Under the pieces are notes generated by a model, which was given only the letters and a program-made list of their open reading frames with translations, had not been told where the DNA came from and did not search any database. Positions 33,214 through 42,399 of a stretch of 64,000 nt of DNA are shown one piece after another (positions within the stretch are counted from its first letter, which is position 1; every line of letters starts with the position of its first letter). Source of the DNA: Actinoplanes couchii (lineage in GTDB: Bacteria > Actinomycetota > Actinomycetes > Mycobacteriales > Micromonosporaceae); assembly GCF_016862075.1 (NCBI RefSeq), contig NZ_BOMG01000054.1, positions 1-64,000 of the forward strand, given 5' to 3'. Both the position numbers and the translations under genes were made by a program.

Positions 33214-34518
33214 GTGGGTTCCAACGTGCTCGTCAGCCCGGCCGAGGAGGCCGCGACAGTCATCGCCGCCGTGCTCCACGATCTCACCACCGGTGACCAT
33301 CGCGGGGTGGTGGTCGACTCCCCGCCCGGCGCGGGCAAGTCGACGCTCGTGGTGCGGGCGGCCGGTGAGCTGGCCGCGACAGGCGATCCCCTGATGATCG
33401 TGGCGCAGACGAACGAGCAGGTGGACGACCTGATCGAGCGGCTGGGCGCGCGCTCGCCGGAGATCGGGGTGGGCCGGCTGTCGGCAGTCGACTACCTGCC
33501 TTCGGATCGGGTCAAGGCGCATCCGGCCTGCCGGGTCGCGGCCAAGGTCGGCGATCTGGGGTCACCATCGGTCACCATCGGTACGGCGGCGAAGTGGGCG
33601 ACTGTGACCGAGGGCACCTGGCCGTGGGCGATCGTCGACGAGGCCTACCAGATGCGGTCGGACGCCCTGTTGCGTGTCGCGCCACGGTTCGAGCGGGCGC
33701 TGTTCGTGGGCGATCCCGGTCAGCTCGATCCGTTCTCGACGGTCGAGGTGGACCGCTGGATCGGGCTCTCCTGGGATCCGATGTTGAGTGCGGTGGCCGT
33801 GCTGCTGCGCCACAATCCGGACCTTCCGGTGCACCGGCTGCCGGTTTCGTGGCGTTTGCCCGCGTCGGCCGCCCCGGTGGTGGCCCGGGCGTTCTACCCC
33901 TTCACCGGCTTCCGGTCGGGCACCGGGCCGGGCGATCGCACGCTCACTTTCGGACAGTCCGCGCGTGACCCCTTCGACGAGGCACTGGATTCCGCGGCGG
34001 CGACCGGGTGGGGGTTGCACGAGCTGGCCGAGCGCTTCACCGTTCGTACCGACGCGGAAGCCGCCGCCGCCTGCGCGCAACTCGCCGCACGGGCCTTGAC
34101 CAGGGACGGCGTCGCGTCCTCGGAGTCCGGCACCGGCCCGCTCACCGCGGACCGGATCGCGGTCGGCGCCGCGCATCGCGACCAGGTCGCGGTGATCAGA
34201 TCGTTGCTGCCGGCGGAGGCCGCCGAGGTCACCGTCGACACCGCCAACCGGCTCCAGGGCCGGGAGTACGACCTGACGATCGTCCTGCATCCGCTCTCCG
34301 GCCGGCGGGACGCGACCGCCTTCCACCTGGAGTCCGGGCGGCTCTGCGTGCTGACCTCCCGGCACCGGCACGGCTGCGTGGTGGTGGCGCGGGCGGGCAT
34401 CGCCGAGTTGCTGGACGCGCACCCGTCGACCGAGCCGGTGCACCTGAATGTTCCCGTGAAGTTTCCCGACGGGTGGGAGGCCAATCAATCGATGCTTGCC
34501 CATCTATACCGGTCGTGA
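33214..34518 (+). CDS. SF1-type P-loop ATPase/helicase
   Basis: 434 residues. Walker A 'VVVDSPPGAGKSTLVVRAA', Walker B 'WAIVDEAYQM', motif III 'LFVGDPGQLDPF', and late motifs 'DTANRLQGREYDLTIVLHP' and 'LCVLTSRHRHGCVVVAR' (motif VI region). This is a compact UPF1/DUF2075-like helicase core without accessory nuclease. GTG at 33214 is chosen; GTG at 33226 is an alternative. It is 15 bp upstream of the T4-beta-like gene, so the two are probably one transcript. Accessory DNA-handling or defence role is inferred. Confidence 0.75.
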   Translation: MGSNVLVSPAEEAATVIAAVLHDLTTGDHRGVVVDSPPGAGKSTLVVRAAGELAATGDPLMIVAQTNEQVDDLIERLGARSPEIGVGRLSAVDYLPSDRVKAHPACRVAAKVGDLGSPSVTIGTAAKWATVTEGTWPWAIVDEAYQMRSDALLRVAPRFERALFVGDPGQLDPFSTVEVDRWIGLSWDPMLSAVAVLLRHNPDLPVHRLPVSWRLPASAAPVVARAFYPFTGFRSGTGPGDRTLTFGQSARDPFDEALDSAAATGWGLHELAERFTVRTDAEAAAACAQLAARALTRDGVASSESGTGPLTADRIAVGAAHRDQVAVIRSLLPAEAAEVTVDTANRLQGREYDLTIVLHPLSGRRDATAFHLESGRLCVLTSRHRHGCVVVARAGIAELLDAHPSTEPVHLNVPVKFPDGWEANQSMLAHLYRS

Positions 34519-34533
34519 CGGTACCGTGTGTCA

Positions 34534-35538
34534 ATGAAGCGCGACCGGGTGTATCACCCGATCCTGCGGCCCCGCCGGGGTGAACTCACTGCCCTGGCAC
34601 ACCTCTCGGACGATGACGCCCAGCGCGTCACGCCCATCGTGGAACTGGAGCCGGGCGACACTCTGGTACCGCTGATACGCGAGCTGCGGCCACGTAGTGG
34701 GACGATCGCCGTCGATTTCGGGGACGTGCCGGAACCGGCCGGTGATCCGGAGCGGCTGGCACTGCGCCTGGCCGAGCTGGGGATCGCGATGATTCCGGTG
34801 CTCCGGCCGTACGAAAGCAGTCTTCGCCTTTCGGCCCACGGCAACGCCGCGCGGATGCACCGGCGGCGCGCCGTGCTGCGTCTGCGTCCGCATGCGGACG
34901 CGGCCAACCCGGCCGAGGCGGACGCGGTGACCGCGCGGGTGCTGCGGGCCACGGCTCTCGATCCGGACGAGATCGACCTGTTGATCGACCTGGCCGAGAC
35001 GGCCTGTGTGGCGCACACCACCGAGGTCGAGGAGCGGGCTCGGCGGGTGTTGCGCTGGGCCCGGTCGGCGCCGTGGCGTTCGGTGAGCGTGGCGGCCGGC
35101 GCGATGCCGCCCAACCTGGACGACCTGCCGACCGATCGGCCGGTCGCGGTGGGCCGGCTCGACGTCCGGGTCTGGGCGCGGCTCGGCGAACCGGGTATGG
35201 GGTACGCGGACTATGGCGTCACGTCCCCGGTCCGGCGCCACGGCGTTCAGCATCACCGGCAGCTTCCGACATTGCGGTACACCTCCGACCGGGACTGGTG
35301 GATCTACCGCTGGGCGCGGCGCGGCGGCCGTAGTGACGACCGCTGCCACGACCTGTGCCGGGCCCTGGTCACGTCGCCGCAGTGGCCACCGGCGGGCGCC
35401 CGGTTCTCCTGGGGTGACGCCGAGATCGCCAAGCGGGCCCGGACCGCGCGGGGCGCCGGCAGCTCGGCCAGCTGGATCGCCTGGAGCACCTCGCACCACA
35501 TCGCGCACGTCCTGCGGACGCTGCCGGAGGCCGGATAA
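34534..35538 (+). CDS. T4 beta-protein family
   Basis: 334 residues. 'YHPILRPRRGELTALAHL', 'RVTPIVEL' and a TIM-barrel-like middle match the phage T4 beta-protein family (PF14350). 'DRDWWIYRWARRGGRS' and 'AEIAKRARTARGAGSSASWI' near the end are also characteristic. The family is spread through bacterial accessory regions with unknown biochemistry. ATG at 34534 follows the ATPase stop by 15 bp. Confidence 0.75.
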   Translation: MKRDRVYHPILRPRRGELTALAHLSDDDAQRVTPIVELEPGDTLVPLIRELRPRSGTIAVDFGDVPEPAGDPERLALRLAELGIAMIPVLRPYESSLRLSAHGNAARMHRRRAVLRLRPHADAANPAEADAVTARVLRATALDPDEIDLLIDLAETACVAHTTEVEERARRVLRWARSAPWRSVSVAAGAMPPNLDDLPTDRPVAVGRLDVRVWARLGEPGMGYADYGVTSPVRRHGVQHHRQLPTLRYTSDRDWWIYRWARRGGRSDDRCHDLCRALVTSPQWPPAGARFSWGDAEIAKRARTARGAGSSASWIAWSTSHHIAHVLRTLPEAG

Positions 35539-35557
35539 TTGTCGTACGGTTGTTCTA

Positions 35558-36406
35558 ATGTCGCTCATGGCCGCCCTCGCGTACGCCCGGCACGGCATCC
35601 CCGTCCTGCCGGTGCACACGCCTGACCGGGGTGGCTCCTGTTCCTGCGACAAAGGAGCCCGATGCGATCGATCCGGCAAGCACCCACGGCTCCGGCACGG
35701 CCTGTCCGAGGCCTCGACCGATCCGCAGCAGATCCAGCTCTGGTGGACCTTCTGGCCACGCGCCAACGTGGGCCTGCGCACTGGAGTGGTGATGGACGTG
35801 GCCGATGTCGACTCGGCCGAGGGCTGGCACGGGCTTCGCCACCTGCTCGGCGGCGACGTGGCGCCCGGTCCGCAGGTGCGCAGCGGCGGGGGCGGCCGGC
35901 ACCTGTGGTTCCGCCCGACCGGGTGGGGCAACCGGGTCCGCCTGGTCGCGGGGCTCGACTGGCGCGGTGTGGGTGGTTATGTCTTGGCGCCGCCGTCGCG
36001 GCATGCCCGCGGTGCCGACTACCGCTGGATCCGGCGGCCCGCGGTGACCCTCCCGGTGGTGCCGTCCGCCCTGCTCACCCTGATCGCGGGCCCGCCGCCA
36101 CCAGCCGTGCGGTCCGGCCCGATCCTGTACCCGGACCGCTATGCCGAAGCCGCTCTCGACGCCGAAACGGCCCGGGTCGCCGGAGCCGTCGAGGGCACCC
36201 GCAACGACACGTTGAACCGAGCGGCCTTCATGCTGGGCCGGCTGATCGGGGCCGGGCTGCTGGACGAGCCGGAGGTCCGGCGGGAACTGACGGCCGCGGC
36301 CCGGCAGGCGGGGCTGGGCTGGTCCGAGATCCGCGGCACCCTCCGCTCCGGGTTGACGGCGGGGCGACGACATCCGCTCGCGACCAGCCCACCGAGTGCC
36401 GCCTGA
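35558..36406 (+). CDS. Bifunctional primase/polymerase N-terminal domain protein
   Basis: 282 residues. AEP-type prim-pol domain: N-terminal 'AALAYARHGIPVLPVHTPD', Cys-containing 'CSCDKGARCDRSGKHPR', the catalytic acidic pair in 'GVVMDVADVD', and 'GGGGRHLWFRP'. No helicase domain is fused; a C-terminal helical part ('TRNDTLNRAAFMLGRLI') is retained as in plasmid/phage-type proteins. Such stand-alone genes are common in actinobacterial integrated elements. It follows the beta-family gene by 19 bp. Confidence 0.82.
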   Translation: MSLMAALAYARHGIPVLPVHTPDRGGSCSCDKGARCDRSGKHPRLRHGLSEASTDPQQIQLWWTFWPRANVGLRTGVVMDVADVDSAEGWHGLRHLLGGDVAPGPQVRSGGGGRHLWFRPTGWGNRVRLVAGLDWRGVGGYVLAPPSRHARGADYRWIRRPAVTLPVVPSALLTLIAGPPPPAVRSGPILYPDRYAEAALDAETARVAGAVEGTRNDTLNRAAFMLGRLIGAGLLDEPEVRRELTAAARQAGLGWSEIRGTLRSGLTAGRRHPLATSPPSAA

Positions 36407-36732
36407 CGGTCAAACCCGACTTTTCAGTACGCGGACCTGCCACGGTGACCGTCGGCGACAAGAACGACACGCGCGAACCGTCCGCTGTCCCGGCATCTGG
36501 TCGATACCGGGCCGACACGCGCGGGCCGAATCCGGTTCCCGCTTCCGGGCGTTCTCCGGGACGATCCCGGGCACACGTCCCTGACCAGCACATTCACCCA
36601 CAACGGCAGGCCTGTTGTGCGGGGTCGGATCGGCCGTTCGGCCGTGCCGAAACGGATGATCGGGTCACCCGGGCACGAACGACTCCCGTCTTCCCGCCGG
36701 TAACCTGGCGTTCGGAACGGCCGGGGGGCGAT
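36407..36732. other. Intergenic region upstream of the PP2C gene
   Basis: 326 bp with no gene. A small hairpin CGGCC-GTTC-GGCCG lies in the second half. Long frames cross it only because stops are rare at this GC content. It presumably contains the promoter of the phosphatase gene. Confidence 0.35.
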
Positions 36733-38532
36733 GTGCTTCAGTGGGACGTGATCAGCGACGCCGACCGGGTGGTGCTCACCGACCCGCGGCGGCTGCGATC
36801 GGTGCGCCGGATAGCCGGTGGCCCGCTGCCCGACGACGCCTTCGACCGGGTGGCCATGCTGGTGCGCAAGCTGGTCGACGCCCCGATCTGCGCGGTGTGC
36901 CTGGTCGGCGACGACCGGCAGATCCTGTCCGGGCAGACCGGTGTGCCCGATCCGCTCTCCTCGGCCCGGGAGATGCCGCTGACCCACTCGTTCAGCCGGC
37001 ACGTGGTGGCCGCCGGGGCGATGCTCGTCGTCTCCGACGTCCGGACCGAACCACGGATGCGCGACAACCCGGTGATCCAGGAGATCGGGGCCATCGCGTA
37101 CGCCGGAGCGCCGATCACCGACCCGGACGGGCTGATCGTCGGCGCGCTCTGCGCCGTCGACCAGGAGCCACGGGTCTGGACCCCGAGTGAGGTCGCCCTG
37201 CTCAGCGAGCTGGCCGAGGTCTGCTCGTCGGAGGTCTGCCTGCGGATCGCCCGGGCCGCCGCCGAGGAGGCCCGGCGCGCCGCCGAGTCGGCACACCAGC
37301 AGCTCGAGCTGCTCGCCGACCTGACCGAGTCGCTGGCCGCCACGATGGACATGGACGAGGCCATGCGGCGACTCGGTGACATCGTCACGGCCACCCTCGC
37401 CGATTGGTGCGTGGTCGCGGTCGCGGAGGATCCGGGCGGCTCCGCCCTGGTCTCCACCGCCCACGGCGACCCGGATCGGGCCGCCGACATGGAGCGGCTC
37501 GCCGCGTTGGCCACCGACGCCCGGGCTGACCTGCGGGCGATGCTGCGGGCCGCCCACCGCACCGGCCGGCCGATCCGCACCCCCGGCATGCGCAGCCGGA
37601 TCACCGATCCCGAGGTGGCCGCGATCACCGACCGGGCCGGATTCGGAGCGGCCATGATCGTGCCGATCGTGTCCCCGGTGCGGCGCCGCCCGATCGGGGC
37701 GTTACTGCTGGTCAACCGGCCCGATCGGGAGGACTTCAGCGCCGCCGAGGAGTGGACGGCCGCCGAGGTCGGCCGGCGGGCCGGGCTCGCCGTGGAGAAC
37801 AGCCGGCTCTACCGGGAGCAACGGCACATGGCCGAGGTGCTGCAGCGCAGCCTGCTCACCGAGCTGCCGCAGATCCCGGGAATCCAGCTGCACGCCCGAT
37901 ATCTCCCGGCGCAGGACGGCGCGGCGGTCGGCGGGGACTGGTACGACGCGTTCGCCCAGCCCGACGGCAGCGTCATGGTCGCGGTCGGGGACGTCTCCGG
38001 GCACGACATCGAGGCGGCTGCCACCATGGGGCAGCTGCGCAACCTGGTCCGGGGCGATGCCTACGGGCGCGACGAGGAACCCGGGGCGCTTCTCACCGAT
38101 CTCGACCGCACTCTGTACGGGTTGCACGTGCCCGCCTCGGCCACCGCGGTGCTCGCCCGGGTCCGCCGGTCCGCCTCCGGATACAAGATCAGTTTCGCCA
38201 ACGCCGGGCATCCGCCGCCGTTGCTGCTGCAACCGGACGGCAGCGTCCAGGTCTGGTGGGTGCCGCCGGAGCCGCTGCTCGGGCTCGGGTTGCCGCTCCG
38301 GGAGCCACGGACCACCGCGCGGCGCTGGGTGCCACCCGGTTCGACGCTGATCCTCTACACCGACGGCCTGGTCGAGGACCGCGAACAACTCCTCGACGAG
38401 GGCATCGCCCGTCTCTCCGAGGTGTTGCGCGCCAACGCGGGCCGACCGGCCGACGACCTGTGCACCAGCCTGCTGGCGGCGGCCCCACGCCGCAGCGACG
38501 ACATCGCCCTGCTCCTGGTCCACCTGACCTGA
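36733..38532 (+). CDS. GAF-GAF-PP2C (SpoIIE-type) phosphatase
   Basis: 599 residues. First GAF domain (~25-175; 'ICAVCLVGDDRQILSGQTGV', 'YAGAPITDPDGLIVGALCAVD'), coiled coil (~175-215), second GAF (~215-370), then a PPM/SpoIIE domain (~375-599). Metal/catalytic motifs are 'VGGDWYDAF', 'VAVGDVSGHDIEAA', 'NAGHPPPLLL' and 'LYTDGLVEDR'. Predicted Ser/Thr phosphatase acting on an anti-sigma-antagonist (STAS) protein; a STAS gene lies at 49007. GTG at 36733 has GGGGGG just upstream. Confidence 0.88.
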   Translation: MLQWDVISDADRVVLTDPRRLRSVRRIAGGPLPDDAFDRVAMLVRKLVDAPICAVCLVGDDRQILSGQTGVPDPLSSAREMPLTHSFSRHVVAAGAMLVVSDVRTEPRMRDNPVIQEIGAIAYAGAPITDPDGLIVGALCAVDQEPRVWTPSEVALLSELAEVCSSEVCLRIARAAAEEARRAAESAHQQLELLADLTESLAATMDMDEAMRRLGDIVTATLADWCVVAVAEDPGGSALVSTAHGDPDRAADMERLAALATDARADLRAMLRAAHRTGRPIRTPGMRSRITDPEVAAITDRAGFGAAMIVPIVSPVRRRPIGALLLVNRPDREDFSAAEEWTAAEVGRRAGLAVENSRLYREQRHMAEVLQRSLLTELPQIPGIQLHARYLPAQDGAAVGGDWYDAFAQPDGSVMVAVGDVSGHDIEAAATMGQLRNLVRGDAYGRDEEPGALLTDLDRTLYGLHVPASATAVLARVRRSASGYKISFANAGHPPPLLLQPDGSVQVWWVPPEPLLGLGLPLREPRTTARRWVPPGSTLILYTDGLVEDREQLLDEGIARLSEVLRANAGRPADDLCTSLLAAAPRRSDDIALLLVHLT

Positions 38533-38736
38533 CTGCGAGGCTGGCGGTGTCGGCTCGTTGGTGATGGGCTGCCACCTGGTCCGATCCGCCTCACCTCGCT
38601 CTATCCGCCTGCGCCCGGTCCACCTCGCGCTGCTCCCGGTCTGCTTCGGGGTCCGGGCCACCCGCGAGGCGGTCCTGCCCTACCTGCGGCAACGTCCCTC
38701 CTTCCTTCGGAGGTGAGGGTCACCGGAAAGGGCGGC

Positions 38737-40317
38737 TCAGAGAGAGGTCGCGGCCGTGTTCGGGATGACCTCCGGGCGGTAAGCGAGGGCCGGATCGGAG
38801 GAGAACACCGGGTCAGGCGTGGGCGCCGGGTCAGGCGTGAGCGGCGCCTCGGGCGTGAGGGCCGTGGCCGGGTCGGGGTTCAAGGGCGCGGTGTCGTCGG
38901 CGGGTGGCGGCGTGGGCTCCTCGTAGATCGGGGGACCGCCGTGTGTCCAGGGGGTCTCGGCCGGGTCGGGGAGCGCGCCGCCCGGGCGGTACGCCTCGCT
39001 CAACGTGGTCAGGGTGATGGGCTCGCCGACCGCCGGGACGCTTCCCGGCTCGGCCACCAGGCGACGGCCCATGCCGCCGGAGAGTTCCAGGAGGACGTCG
39101 TGGCCTCCGGCGGCCGGGGCGACCGAGATGACCTTCGCCTTCTGGGCGGGACGGGACGGTGACGTCAGGTTGGTGTTCGGTTCCACCCGGACCGGTTCGG
39201 TCGTGTGGACCATGATGCGGGGGCGGAGCACCGGGCGCCGGCCCGTGTCGTCCACCCGATCGGGGTTGGCCAGGGTGACGATGCCGGCGAAGGCCGAGCC
39301 GGTCAGCCGGTACTCGGCCAGGACCAGCGGGTCGTCGAAGGCCCGCTGGACGGCGTACCGGGCGGCCGCGCTCTCCAGGCGCTGGAGGCGGGCCGCCGCG
39401 GCCACCGCCCCGTCGCGGCGGGGCTGCGGCGGACCGCCCTCGGCCACATGCTGACTGAAAGCGGTGAAAGCGTCCCGGTCGGCGTCCCAGCGGGACCGCA
39501 CCCGCTCACCGGCCGGCAGGGTGCGCAGCAGCGAAAGGGTGCGCCACATCCGCTGCCAGGTCGGCAGGAGCAGTTCGTGCAGCACCTGCCGAAGCTCGGG
39601 GGCGGAGCGTTCGATGAGTGGGGCCAGCACCCGGTTGTCGAAGTCCGGGTCGGTGGCGGGGCCGGCCACCGGGCCGTTCTCGGCTTCCCGGGCAGCGGCC
39701 GCGCCCTGTTCGATCCAGGCGAGCTGGACACCGAACTGTGCGTCCTCGGCGCCGCTCTGCCCGGTCACCCAATGCAGACCCAGCGCTTGTACGGCGTTCG
39801 TCAGCAACGTCGACCCGGGCACCTCGGCGCTGTTGGCGAAGAAGGTCAGCCAGCGGCCGAGCAACGGGACGGCGGGCGGTACCGGATGGTCGCCGTCGAT
39901 CTTGAGGAAGCGGGTGGACCGGCCCAGGAGCCGCAGGAAGTCGATGCCGGCCGGGTTCGGCACCCAGAGCTGGGGTGCGTCCACGTACCGCTGCCGGACG
40001 TCCTTGCCCCGGTCGACCGGGACGTCCTCGGTCTCGGCCGCGAACGAGCCGACGTGCGGGACCAGCACTTCGGCGAGTTCGGCGGCGAAGCGGAAACGGT
40101 CGGCCCGGTTGCGCGGCTGGTCGACGGTGAGCAGCCGCGGGCGGGCCGGGTCGGTGCCGATCATCATGGCCAGGGGCGCGTTCGCCTCCCCGGCCATGGC
40201 CAGCGGGATCAACACCATCGGATGATCGTGTACGTGCAGGTGGCGCACGGTGGCGACGGGTTGTGCCCGGCCGGCGACGACGGCTTGCGCCCGGGCTAGC
40301 GCGGTCAGAGTGCTCAC
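38737..40317 (-). CDS. Hypothetical protein of nuclease operon
   Basis: 526 residues, no recognised family. Ordered part ~1-450 (e.g. 'YVDAPQLWVPNPAGIDFLRL', 'LLGRWLTFFANSAEVPGS', 'LLPTWQRMWRTLSLLRTL'); the last ~75 residues are a Pro/Asp/Thr-rich disordered tail. It starts with GTG overlapping the stop of a 72-codon ORF (GTGA), itself 20 bp after the Fe-S nuclease gene, so the three are probably cotranscribed. 'LKIDGDHPVPPAVPLLGRWL' hints at nucleic-acid or peptide handling but no motif is decisive. Confidence 0.65.
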   Translation of the reverse strand: MSTLTALARAQAVVAGRAQPVATVRHLHVHDHPMVLIPLAMAGEANAPLAMMIGTDPARPRLLTVDQPRNRADRFRFAAELAEVLVPHVGSFAAETEDVPVDRGKDVRQRYVDAPQLWVPNPAGIDFLRLLGRSTRFLKIDGDHPVPPAVPLLGRWLTFFANSAEVPGSTLLTNAVQALGLHWVTGQSGAEDAQFGVQLAWIEQGAAAAREAENGPVAGPATDPDFDNRVLAPLIERSAPELRQVLHELLLPTWQRMWRTLSLLRTLPAGERVRSRWDADRDAFTAFSQHVAEGGPPQPRRDGAVAAAARLQRLESAAARYAVQRAFDDPLVLAEYRLTGSAFAGIVTLANPDRVDDTGRRPVLRPRIMVHTTEPVRVEPNTNLTSPSRPAQKAKVISVAPAAGGHDVLLELSGGMGRRLVAEPGSVPAVGEPITLTTLSEAYRPGGALPDPAETPWTHGGPPIYEEPTPPPADDTAPLNPDPATALTPEAPLTPDPAPTPDPVFSSDPALAYRPEVIPNTAATSL

Positions 40318-40532
40318 CGCACCACCATCCAGGAGGAGCCGCCGGAGAACGGCGAGGCCGACATCCAGGAGGAGCCGCCGGAAAACGGCGCGGCCGAGAA
40401 ATCCGAAACTCGTGGCGCGGATCGAGAACCAAAACTGAGGGGCGCCGCGATAAGCAAGGTAGAGGGCAACACAGCCGGCGAAGCGGAAGACGGCGCAGAC
40501 GGGAGGCCCGAAATGAGCGGGGGGATCACCAT
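40314..40532 (-). CDS. 72-residue protein with tandem 12-residue repeat
   Basis: Ser/Pro/Ala-rich ORF with a hydrophobic stretch 'PSTLLIAAPLSF' and two copies of 'PFSGGSSWM' near the C-terminus. TGA overlaps the GTG of the downstream gene. Coupling on both sides argues for translation; no ribosome-binding site or homology supports it further. The repeat sits exactly at the junction with the next gene. Confidence 0.4.
   Translation of the reverse strand: MVIPPLISGLPSAPSSASPAVLPSTLLIAAPLSFGSRSAPRVSDFSAAPFSGGSSWMSASPFSGGSSWMVVR
40328..40398. repeat. 36-bp tandem repeat at a gene junction
   Basis: Two copies beginning ATCCAGGAGGAGCCGCCGGA at 40328 and 40364 (period 36, 12 codons). They lie in the last part of the 72-codon ORF and end about 10 bp from the start of the gene at 40317. 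Confidence 0.85.
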
Positions 40533-40552
40533 GACGGGAGTGGTGGGCGTGT

Positions 40553-41629
40553 TCAAGAAAGGGCCTCGGACCGCAAGCGGAGGGCGGCTTGGAGCAGGGC
40601 TGCCGCTTCGGCCTGTTCGTCTGTCGGGGTCTGACGGCCCTCGGCCAGGGCCAGGACCTCGGTGACCGTGGGGATGCCGCCGAGGGATTCGCGGACCGCG
40701 CGGCCCAGTGCGGCCGTGCTGCCGGACGCCTCGTTGCGGCAGTAAACCGAGAGTTCGCAGGCCGAGAGGCATTCCGGGGCGTAACGGGGTTCGATCTCGG
40801 TGAGCGCGTCGATCAGGTCGGCCGGTTCGAGGGCCAGGTCGAAGGTCAGGCCGTCGGGCAGGGCGTCGATCAGGGTCTCGACCGAGGCGAGGCGGGAGAG
40901 CTGTCGTCGCAGGGTGGAGAGCTGTTTGCGGACGTCGAGGACGACCGCGGTGGGTTGCAGGGTGAAGTCTCGCGGGCAGAAGAGGACCACCTCGTGGTTG
41001 ACCAGGGACGGGTCCTGACCGAGGCGGGTGAGGAGGTCACGGAGGGCCAGGACGTAGACGGCGGCCTGGACCGCGGCGGCTGACACCTTGGCGCTCTCGG
41101 CCTGGTCGTCGATGATCGCGAACGACTTGATCTCGACGACCTGAATACGGGCCTGAGTGCTACCCGGGGTGGCCGAGGGGCGGGCCCAGGCGATCAGGTC
41201 GGGCTCCAGGTAAACCGTCTGGCCGGCGATCTCCAGGGTCAGCAGTGGGTGGTCGACGAGCGCGGCCTGGGCGGAGGCCAGCAGTGTGGCGGTTCGGGTG
41301 TGGCGTTCGCCGAGGGTGTCGTCGCTGTCGGCGCCCATGTCCTGATAGCCGAGGCCGGCTTCGGCGGAGAGGACGGTGCGGAGCAGGGCGCAGTCGTCGG
41401 CCTTGAGCATGGCTTCGAAAGCGTTGCCCCGGGTCAGCGCGAAACGGGACTGGCCGAAACTGCCGGGGAAGCCGACCCGCTCGGCGAGCTTGGTCTTGTC
41501 GATGCCGGCCGCGTCGAGGACCGCTCGGCGGTTGCAGCCGGGATTGCCGGTGAGCGCTGCGATGGTTCGCGCGTTGTGACGTTTGGCCTTGCCGGCGCCG
41601 CGTAACTGGTCGAGCCGGTTCTGCTGCAC
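40553..41629 (-). CDS. PD-(D/E)XK nuclease with Cas4/AddB-like cysteine cluster
   Basis: 358 residues. RecB-like nuclease core: 'VYLEPDLIAWAR' (D) and 'IQVVEIKSFAIIDD' (E-x-K), then 'KVSAAAVQAAVYVLALRDLL' (the QhxxY-like helix). An N-terminal Cys ('GCNRRAV') and a C-terminal 'CLSACELSVYC' (C-x3-C-x5-C) have the layout of the 4Fe-4S staple of Cas4 and AddB. No cas genes or helicase are fused. GTG at 41629 has AAGGG at suitable spacing. Leads a three-gene operon with two unknown proteins. Confidence 0.72.
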   Translation of the reverse strand: MQQNRLDQLRGAGKAKRHNARTIAALTGNPGCNRRAVLDAAGIDKTKLAERVGFPGSFGQSRFALTRGNAFEAMLKADDCALLRTVLSAEAGLGYQDMGADSDDTLGERHTRTATLLASAQAALVDHPLLTLEIAGQTVYLEPDLIAWARPSATPGSTQARIQVVEIKSFAIIDDQAESAKVSAAAVQAAVYVLALRDLLTRLGQDPSLVNHEVVLFCPRDFTLQPTAVVLDVRKQLSTLRRQLSRLASVETLIDALPDGLTFDLALEPADLIDALTEIEPRYAPECLSACELSVYCRNEASGSTAALGRAVRESLGGIPTVTEVLALAEGRQTPTDEQAEAAALLQAALRLRSEALS

Positions 41630-41759
41630 GGACACCGCCCTTGGGGAAGATCGGAAACTACGACTGTAGAACGCCGAAATCACTGCGGCAATTCACCCAC
41701 GGGAGGTGAATAAATCGCACATATCAGACATATAATGACTCACGCGCTACGTTCGGGAC

Positions 41760-42044
41760 ATGCCGAAGGCCATCTGGAATGACGAAGTGATCGCGGAGAG
41801 TGAAGACACCGTGGTGCTGGAAGGTAACCACTACTTCCCCCTCGCCAGCATTCGGGAGGACGTCCTCGTTCCCTCGGAGACGCACACCGTCTGCCCCTGG
41901 AAGGGCAAAGCGTCCTACTACTCGCTGCGTGCCGACGGGCACACCGCCCCGGACGCCGCCTGGTTCTACCCCGACCCGAAGCCGGACGCCTCCGCGGTCC
42001 GCGACCGGGTCGCCTTCCGCGGAGGCGTCCTGATCGAGGCCTGA
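41760..42044 (+). CDS. DUF427 domain protein
   Basis: 94 residues, compact beta-rich DUF427 fold: 'AIWNDEVIAESEDTVVLEGN', 'HYFPLASIRED', 'VCPWKGKASYYSL', 'DAAWFYPDPKP' and 'RDRVAFRGGVLIE'. The family's function is unknown. The stop codon borders a long degenerate repeat tract. Confidence 0.9.
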   Translation: MPKAIWNDEVIAESEDTVVLEGNHYFPLASIREDVLVPSETHTVCPWKGKASYYSLRADGHTAPDAAWFYPDPKPDASAVRDRVAFRGGVLIEA

Positions 42045-42280
42045 AGCAAAGATCCCGATCCGGGCCCGAGCAAGGGCCCGGATCCAGACCCCAGCAAGGT
42101 CCGACCGGAACCCGAGCAGAAGACCCAGGCCAGGCCCGAGCAAGAAGCCCGGCCGGGGCCCGATCGGAAGCCCGACCCGGCCCGAGCAAGAGGCCGATCG
42201 GGGCCCGAACGGAAGCCCGACCCGACTCGAGCAAGAGGCCCGGGCAAAAGGCCCGAACAAAAGGCCCGGCCTGACCCGGC
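42045..42280. repeat. Degenerate 21-26 bp repeats after DUF427 gene
   Basis: About ten imperfect units headed by AGCAAG or A(T/A)CGGAAG, followed by GCCCG(G/A)-rich sequence. They begin immediately after the TGA of the DUF427 gene. Spacing is irregular (21-26 bp) and units are divergent, unlike a CRISPR. 42281-42399, up to the next stop, has no recognisable feature. Confidence 0.75.
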
Positions 42281-42399
42281 TTGAACGGGAGGTTCAGGCA
42301 GGGGCTGAGCAGGAGGTTTGGTTGCGGACCGGGTGAGGGGTCTGAGCACCGGGCCCGCGTGCGGGGTCGGCGCGACGTCTTGAACAGTTGGGGGCCCGC

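Noticed and set aside
35662..38532. A 956-codon frame covering the prim-pol gene and the phosphatase
   Set aside because: Only the part from 36733 shows GAF/PP2C homology; the upstream part is Arg/Pro-rich out-of-frame reading of the prim-pol gene.
42045..42280. Possible CRISPR array
   Set aside because: Units vary in length and sequence, there are no unique spacers of constant size and no cas genes; the same holds for the arrays at 27761-28211 and 29961-30187.
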